Shown here: positions 7,246 to 11,337 of the stretch, piece by piece
Numbering within the stretch: the first letter of the stretch is position 1
Layout: the number at the start of each line of letters is the position of its first letter
NCBI GenBank assembly: GCA_913054055.1
Contig: CAJXIT010000083.1
Location: 1-11,337 of the forward strand
Source of the DNA: an uncultured Thalassolituus sp.
Lineage (GTDB): Bacteria > Pseudomonadota > Gammaproteobacteria > Pseudomonadales > Oceanobacteraceae
Length of the DNA stretch: 11,337 nucleotides
Direction: 5' to 3'
The notes under the pieces: generated by a model
Database searches by the model: none
What the model was told of the DNA's origin: nothing
The model's input: the letters and a program-made list of their open reading frames with translations, nothing else
Translations under genes and position numbers: made by a program

Positions 7246-8115
7246 ATGTTATCAAATTTTATTCGTTTCTTTTTGCTTATTAGCTTTTCGGCTTCTGCCT
7301 TGGCCTTAGAAAGCTTATCAGGCAGTTATCAAAAGCATTATTCAAAAAGTAAGGTGGATGACCATTGGGTCATTTTAGGCTCTATTGAGCGTATAAAAGG
7401 GGCTGTGAAGCCAGAAGCGGATATTCGATTATCTGGTCGATTAAATCGTTGGTTGTGGCAAGTGCCTGTTGGTCACGATGTGAATGAAAGTTTTCAGTTT
7501 TTGAGAAAACAAATTGATGATACGGCCATTACTTTGTTTGAGTGTGACGGTCGAAGCTGTGGTTTGAGTAATGATTTTGCTAATCAGGTGTTTACCCAGT
7601 CAATTTTATACGGTCGTGATAGCTCGCAAAAGTATTGGGTGGGTTTAGAAGCTGGGAAAAAGCCAACATTATGGGTGATCTATGGTGGGCAGCGCAGCAA
7701 TAAACGGGTTTATATGTACGCTGAAAAACTCGTATTAAATAAAAGCAACGTGAGCTTGTTGGATGAATATGCCAATAAAGGGGAGATGAAAACCTTTTTA
7801 AACCGAGGTTATATGATTCTTAAAGACCTAAACACTCAGGTTGCGAAATTGTCTGACGAGCAAGTGGAGAAGGTGAAGGGGGTTTTACAAGATTACCCTA
7901 CTCAGAAATTTGCCATTGTGGTGCATCGATATAACCGTGTTGAAAACCAGCGCTTAGTGGAGCAAACCCAGGTTGAAGCCCAGTCATTATTGGATCAAAT
8001 TGCGGAAGCGGGTGGTTTCATTCAGCATTTATATGCACACGGTGCAGGGGCCATGAGCCCAAGAGAAGGCCAAGCAAATCGCGTTGAATTGGTTGAGTTA
8101 AAGGCGCGAAAATAA
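7246..8115 (+). CDS. DUF4892 domain protein, exported
   Basis: 289 aa. The frame is open from an ATG at 7195, but the ATG at 7246 has an AAGG seven bases upstream and gives a clean signal peptide (MLSNFIRFFLLISFSASALA, predicted cleavage after residue 20), so I use it. The mature part resembles the DUF4892 family of unknown function. Recognisable segments are TLFECDGRSCGLSNDFANQVF (96-116, with C100 and C105 able to form a disulfide) and ILYGRDSSQKYWV (120-132). The C-terminal part (about 200-286) has KFAIVVHRYN, a long helix, and ANRVELVEL, which recalls an OmpA-like fold, though the usual peptidoglycan-binding signature is not evident. Probably periplasmic. The patatin gene starts 22 bases downstream, so the two are likely co-transcribed. 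No terminator is visible between them. Confidence 0.8.
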   Translation: MLSNFIRFFLLISFSASALALESLSGSYQKHYSKSKVDDHWVILGSIERIKGAVKPEADIRLSGRLNRWLWQVPVGHDVNESFQFLRKQIDDTAITLFECDGRSCGLSNDFANQVFTQSILYGRDSSQKYWVGLEAGKKPTLWVIYGGQRSNKRVYMYAEKLVLNKSNVSLLDEYANKGEMKTFLNRGYMILKDLNTQVAKLSDEQVEKVKGVLQDYPTQKFAIVVHRYNRVENQRLVEQTQVEAQSLLDQIAEAGGFIQHLYAHGAGAMSPREGQANRVELVELKARK

Positions 8116-8137
8116 ATAAGAAGTTGAGAATCCCATT

Positions 8138-9067
8138 ATGAGTAAATCCATTTCTTTGGTGCTAGGCAGTGGTGGTGCCAGAGGTTATGCCCATATTGGT
8201 GTCATAAAAGCGCTAGAAGAAGCAGGCTATGACATTAAAGGGGTGGCAGGGTGCTCTATGGGTGCCATGATAGGGGGATTCTATGCAGCGGGTAAACTTG
8301 ATGTTTTTGAACAGTGGGCGCGGTCGTTAACCTATCTTGAATGCTTAAAATTGGTGGATATTAGTTTATTAAGTGATGGCGCCATACGCGGAGACAAAGT
8401 TTTTAAAATCTTGGATGACATGCTTGAAGGCGTCGAAATTCAAAATTTATCAATCCCCTACACGGCAGTGGCCACCGACTTAACCAATCAAAAAGAAGTA
8501 TGGTTTAACTCTGGGCCAGTTGAACGGGCGATTCGAGCATCATGCGCCATTCCTTCTTTAATTTTGCCTGTCGTAATGGATAACCGGGTTCTTGTGGATG
8601 GCGGTGTGTTAAATCCATTGCCCATTGCAGCCAGTGTATCTGTTCATGCTGATGCTATTTTTGCTGTGGACTTAAGTGCAGAAGTGCCCATGCCAGGAGG
8701 TAAAGTTGAGCAGTCTGAATCTGAAATCGCCTCTAAAAAAGAGGAAAAAAACGAATGGTTTTCTAACTTTGCCCAAAAGGCCATCAGCATATTCGATCGT
8801 AAAGATAAGCCAACTGAAGAAGCGCTTGATGCCAATCTTGGCAAGTTAGGGGTGATGTATGAGATGTTTGAAACCATGCAGGCCTCTCTTACTCAATACA
8901 AAATCGCGGGGTATCGCCCAGACTTGCTGGTGAAAATTCCTAGTCATTCCGCCACGATTTACGAGTTTTACCGTGCAGATGAGCAAATCGAACTGGGCTA
9001 TATGATTGCTCAGCGTGCCCTTGAGGCTTACGAAAGAGGTGAGGCGAACACATATGGGCAGCTATAA
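8138..9067 (+). CDS. Patatin-like phospholipase, RssA/NTE type
   Basis: 309 aa patatin-family serine hydrolase, expected to cleave acyl esters of phospholipids or lysophospholipids through a Ser-Asp dyad. All catalytic elements are visible: oxyanion-hole loop GSGGARG (10-16), nucleophile elbow GCSMG (38-42, Ser40), and the DGG motif (154-156, Asp154) within VDGGVLNPLPI. The core spans about residues 5-180. A charged, lysine/glutamate-rich linker (about 188-228) and a helical C-terminal part follow. There is no signal peptide or membrane helix, so the protein is probably cytoplasmic or membrane-peripheral, like bacterial RssA-type members. The start ATG has only a weak GAG-type ribosome site, but it places the glycine-rich loop at the usual distance from the N-terminus. 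It lies 22 bases after the DUF4892 gene, suggesting one transcript. Its physiological substrate is not deducible. Confidence 0.9.
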   Translation: MSKSISLVLGSGGARGYAHIGVIKALEEAGYDIKGVAGCSMGAMIGGFYAAGKLDVFEQWARSLTYLECLKLVDISLLSDGAIRGDKVFKILDDMLEGVEIQNLSIPYTAVATDLTNQKEVWFNSGPVERAIRASCAIPSLILPVVMDNRVLVDGGVLNPLPIAASVSVHADAIFAVDLSAEVPMPGGKVEQSESEIASKKEEKNEWFSNFAQKAISIFDRKDKPTEEALDANLGKLGVMYEMFETMQASLTQYKIAGYRPDLLVKIPSHSATIYEFYRADEQIELGYMIAQRALEAYERGEANTYGQL

Positions 9068-9147
9068 CCCTTGGTATCTTTACTGGTGGGAGTGTCTTTA
9101 ACCCAGTAGAATAGAGGACAATCTAATACGCCCCAATCGAGCTAAAT

Positions 9148-10053
9148 GTGACCGCATATTACCCTCAAGCCCTTCAACAACTCCATACCATTCAAGACTG
9201 GATTCGATTTGCCGCCAGTGAATTTGAGCGAAATGGTATTTATTATGGTCATGGCACCGACAACCCTTGGGATGAAGCGGTACTGTTAGTGACAGCCAGT
9301 CTGAGCTTACCTTCAAATCTAAACCCGCAGTATGGTAGCTGCCAAATCATAGATGATGAAAAGAATCTAATTTTAGAGCGCATTAAGCGCCGTGTGGAAG
9401 AGCGTATACCGGTTGCATATCTAATCAATCAAGCCTGGTTTTGTGGCTTGCCGTTTTATGTGGATGAGCGAGTGCTTGTTCCGCGCTCTCCATTGGCTGA
9501 AATCATTAATAATCGAGTCAGCCCATTCATGGACGGTAAAGAACCGGGTCGAATCTTAGATCTATGCTGTGGCAGCGGCTGTATTGGTATTGCATCATTA
9601 CAGGCTTTTCCTGATGCGCAATTAGATTTAGCGGATTTATCCCGTGACGCGCTAGACGTGGCAGAAATCAATATTGATAGTCATAACCTTTGGCATCAGG
9701 TGGCCGCCATTGAATCTAACTTATTTGAAAGCCTATCCCCAGGGTATGATTTGATACTTTCTAACCCTCCTTATGTGGATGCTGAAGATTTGGCCGATAT
9801 GCCAGCCGAGTATCATCATGAACCTGAAATGGGATTAGGCAGTGGTAATGATGGGCTAGATATCACTCGTCAAATATTGGCCAATGCGGCTAATTATTTG
9901 AACCCAGAGGGAGTGCTGGTGGTTGAGGTGGGTAACTCATGGATTCATCTAGAGGCAGCCTATCCAGCTGTTCCCTTTACTTGGCTAGAGTTTGAAAACG
10001 GTGGGGATGGTGTGTTTGTCTTTACCAAAGAGCAGTTAGAACAGTACTTTTAA
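9148..10053 (+). CDS. prmB: Ribosomal protein L3 glutamine methyltransferase
   Basis: 301 aa. PrmB uses S-adenosylmethionine to N5-methylate a glutamine of ribosomal protein L3, helping large-subunit assembly. Visible are a helical N-terminal substrate domain (about 1-110, with TDNPWDEAVLLV at 37-48), VPRSPLAEII (111-120), the SAM-binding loop ILDLCCGSGCIGIAS (136-150), and the glutamine-binding NPPY motif (206-209). RSPLAEII and YHHEPEMGLGSGNDGLD (222-238) separate it from its paralogue PrmC. Length is close to that of E. coli PrmB. The start is GTG at 9148, with CGAG six bases upstream and an in-frame stop at 9124-9126, so few alternatives exist. The ATG at 9146 is in another frame and is followed at once by TGA. 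The gene precedes aroC, a neighbourhood common in gammaproteobacteria, by 120 bases. Confidence 0.93.
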   Translation: MTAYYPQALQQLHTIQDWIRFAASEFERNGIYYGHGTDNPWDEAVLLVTASLSLPSNLNPQYGSCQIIDDEKNLILERIKRRVEERIPVAYLINQAWFCGLPFYVDERVLVPRSPLAEIINNRVSPFMDGKEPGRILDLCCGSGCIGIASLQAFPDAQLDLADLSRDALDVAEINIDSHNLWHQVAAIESNLFESLSPGYDLILSNPPYVDAEDLADMPAEYHHEPEMGLGSGNDGLDITRQILANAANYLNPEGVLVVEVGNSWIHLEAAYPAVPFTWLEFENGGDGVFVFTKEQLEQYF

Positions 10054-10124
10054 AGATTAGGCTTGATATGAACCTTATTGAGAGTAATCCACTCAACATC
10101 AGGCATCGTATCAATACCCAGTAA

Positions 10125-10141
10125 TGGTGATATAATCACCA
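10125..10141 (+). promoter_or_regulatory. Extended -10 promoter inside a palindrome, upstream of aroC
   Basis: Positions 10128-10136 read TGATATAAT, a perfect extended -10 element (TGn plus TATAAT at 10131-10136). It is embedded in a perfect inverted repeat, TGGTGAT at 10125-10131 and ATCACCA at 10135-10141, around a 3-base centre. No good -35 lies 16-18 bases upstream, which extended -10 promoters tolerate. Predicted initiation near 10143 leaves about 30 bases to the aroC ATG at 10174. The symmetry could be an operator for a dimeric repressor or could be chance. The rest of 10054-10173 shows nothing else I can support. Confidence 0.55.
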
Positions 10142-10173
10142 CAATTTTGAATTCTTTGATAAGCAGTTTATAC

Positions 10174-11268
10174 ATGTCTGGAAATACATTCGGTAAGTTA
10201 TTTACGGTAACCACATTTGGCGAAAGCCATGGTAAAGCCTTGGGTTGCATTCTTGATGGGTGCCCTCCAGGAATTGAGATTACTGAAGAAGAGATTCAAG
10301 TGGAGCTTGACCTGCGCAAGCCGGGTACTTCTAAGTTTACCACTCAGCGCCGTGAGCCTGATCAGGTGAAAATCTTATCTGGAATCTTTGAAGGAAAAAC
10401 CACAGGCACGCCAATCGGTATGTTGATTGAAAATACGGATCAACGTTCTAAAGATTATGGCGACATATCCCAGAAATTCAGACCAGCCCATGCTGATTAC
10501 GGCTATACGCAAAAATATGGCTTCCGTGACTATCGTGGTGGCGGTCGCTCAAGTGCCCGTGAAACCGCTATGCGCGTAGCAGCCGGTGCCATTGCTAAAA
10601 AATTCTTAGCCAGCAAAGGCATCCAGGTTCGCGGTTATTTATCTCAGCTGGGCCCAGTGAAAATTGAAAAGTTTGATTGGGAACAAGTGCGTCAAAACCC
10701 GTTCTTTTGCCCTGATGCTGATAAAGTAAAAGACATGGAAGATTACATGAACGCCCTGCGTAAAGAGGGTGATTCAATCGGTGCCAAAATTACCGTTGTA
10801 GCATCAGGTTTGAAACCCGGTTTAGGAGAGCCTATCTTTGATCGCTTAGATGCGGATTTAGCCCATGGCCTAATGAGCATTAATGCGGTGAAAGGGGTTG
10901 AGATTGGCGATGGTTTTTCTGTGATTGAGCAAAAAGGTTCTGAGCACAGAGATGAAATGACACCTGAAGGTTATCTATCTAACCATGCAGGTGGTGTAGT
11001 GGGCGGCATCAGCAGTGGCCAAGATATTATTGCGCACATTGCCCTTAAGCCAACTTCAAGCATTACGGTGCCAGGTAAAACCATTGATATTGACGGTAAC
11101 CAGACGGACTTAATTACAAAGGGTCGCCACGATCCTTGTGTGGGCATTCGTGCTACGCCAATTGCTGAAGCCATGATGGCCATCACGCTGGCGGATCATT
11201 ATTTGCGTGATCGTGGGCAGAATGCCGATGTGGAATGCACAACCCCTGTGATTCCTGCACAGGCTTAA
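10174..11268 (+). CDS. aroC: Chorismate synthase
   Basis: 364 aa. Catalyses the last shikimate-pathway step, converting 5-enolpyruvylshikimate-3-phosphate to chorismate with reduced FMN as cofactor, in the cytoplasm. The sequence follows the E. coli protein almost end to end. Visible are MSGNTFGKLFTVTTFGESHG (1-20, His19), TTQRREPDQVKILSG (56-70), FRPAHADY (102-109, His106), YRGGGRSSARETAMRVAAGA (120-139), EGDSIGAK (198-205), SNHAGGVVGGISSGQ (269-283) and GRHDPCVGIRA (317-327). An in-frame start exists at 10078, but it would add 32 non-homologous residues and lies upstream of the candidate promoter. The ATG at 10174 matches the family start, although its Shine-Dalgarno sequence is weak. All active-site motifs are intact. 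A REP-like element follows 16 bases after the stop. Confidence 0.97.
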   Translation: MSGNTFGKLFTVTTFGESHGKALGCILDGCPPGIEITEEEIQVELDLRKPGTSKFTTQRREPDQVKILSGIFEGKTTGTPIGMLIENTDQRSKDYGDISQKFRPAHADYGYTQKYGFRDYRGGGRSSARETAMRVAAGAIAKKFLASKGIQVRGYLSQLGPVKIEKFDWEQVRQNPFFCPDADKVKDMEDYMNALRKEGDSIGAKITVVASGLKPGLGEPIFDRLDADLAHGLMSINAVKGVEIGDGFSVIEQKGSEHRDEMTPEGYLSNHAGGVVGGISSGQDIIAHIALKPTSSITVPGKTIDIDGNQTDLITKGRHDPCVGIRATPIAEAMMAITLADHYLRDRGQNADVECTTPVIPAQA

Positions 11269-11284
11269 TTGATTGAGCTAAATT

Positions 11285-11337
11285 GTGGGAGGGCGCTTGC
11301 GCGCGATAAGGGTGTCAAGCTCTTTCGCTCGCAAGCG
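11285..11337. repeat. REP-like palindrome and truncated inverted mate
   Basis: From 11285 to 11307 the sequence begins GTGGGAG and continues through a GC-rich hairpin with the loop CTTG. It closely resembles the pseudomonad REP element as I remember it. The segment 11294-11306 (CGCTTGCGCGCGA) recurs in inverted orientation at 11325-11337 with 12 of 13 matches, separated by 18 bases, as in a REP doublet. The second copy is cut by the window end. No REP-associated transposase gene lies in the window. The doublet could also end or stabilise the aroC transcript, although no T-run follows the complete copy. Confidence 0.65.

Noticed and set aside
9081..9106. Possible hairpin ACTGG...CCAGT between the patatin gene and prmB
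   Set aside because: Only five base pairs with a long loop and no T-run; not supportable as a terminator or regulatory structure.
9107..9112. TAGAAT as a possible -10 for prmB
   Set aside because: The -10 is acceptable, but no reasonable -35 or TG extension lies at the right distance, so I do not call a promoter.
10078..10173. In-frame upstream extension of aroC adding 32 residues
   Set aside because: The added residues have no counterpart in chorismate synthases, and the extension crosses the candidate promoter. MSGNTFGKLF at 10174 is the family N-terminus.
10050..10250. Minus-strand 66-residue open frame across the prmB-aroC junction
   Set aside because: It overlaps the 3' end of prmB and the 5' end of aroC, has no recognisable domain, and reads antisense through the strongly conserved aroC start.

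Overview
The window looks like an ordinary, moderately AT-rich chromosomal stretch from a marine-type gammaproteobacterium. The evidence is the prmB-aroC gene order, an AroC that closely follows the enterobacterial/pseudomonad sequence from end to end, a TapT-type DTW protein, a DUF4892 protein, and a REP-like palindrome of pseudomonad type after aroC. An Oceanospirillales-like host is my best guess, but it rests on remembered resemblance and not on a search. I see no tRNA, rRNA, CRISPR array, phage gene, transposase or integrase. No gene has a visible frameshift.

Layout. (1) 23-1324, plus strand: a DUF3422 membrane-anchored protein, closed by a strong intrinsic terminator at 1351-1389. (2) 1440-1919, plus: a small soluble protein I do not recognise, followed by a stem-loop. 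(3) 2041-4602, plus: a large RND/MMPL-type exporter with its own candidate promoter and an unusual acidic tract in its second periplasmic loop. (4) 4656-4692: a perfect 17-bp bidirectional terminator between convergent genes. (5) 7160-4711, minus: a two-gene unit in which tapT (tRNA acp3U synthase family) overlaps a DUF885 lipoprotein metallopeptidase by four bases (ATGA). (6) 7246-9067, plus: a DUF4892 exported protein followed 22 bases later by a patatin-like serine hydrolase. (7) 9148-10053 prmB and 10174-11268 aroC, plus, with a candidate extended -10 promoter embedded in a palindrome just ahead of aroC. (8) 11285-11337: one REP-like element and the start of an apparently inverted mate, cut by the window end.

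Functionally the window mixes housekeeping genes (ribosomal protein L3 methylation, the last step of the shikimate pathway, tRNA modification) with envelope genes (RND exporter, lipoprotein peptidase, DUF4892 protein, patatin). No single pathway ties them together. I did not find a convincing new multi-gene system. The best leads are small: the REP doublet with a paired base change in its stem, the palindromic aroC promoter, the acidic RND insert, and the translational coupling of a tRNA-modifying enzyme to a lipoprotein peptidase. Several annotated starts (23, 2041, 7160, 10174) have little or no Shine-Dalgarno complementarity.
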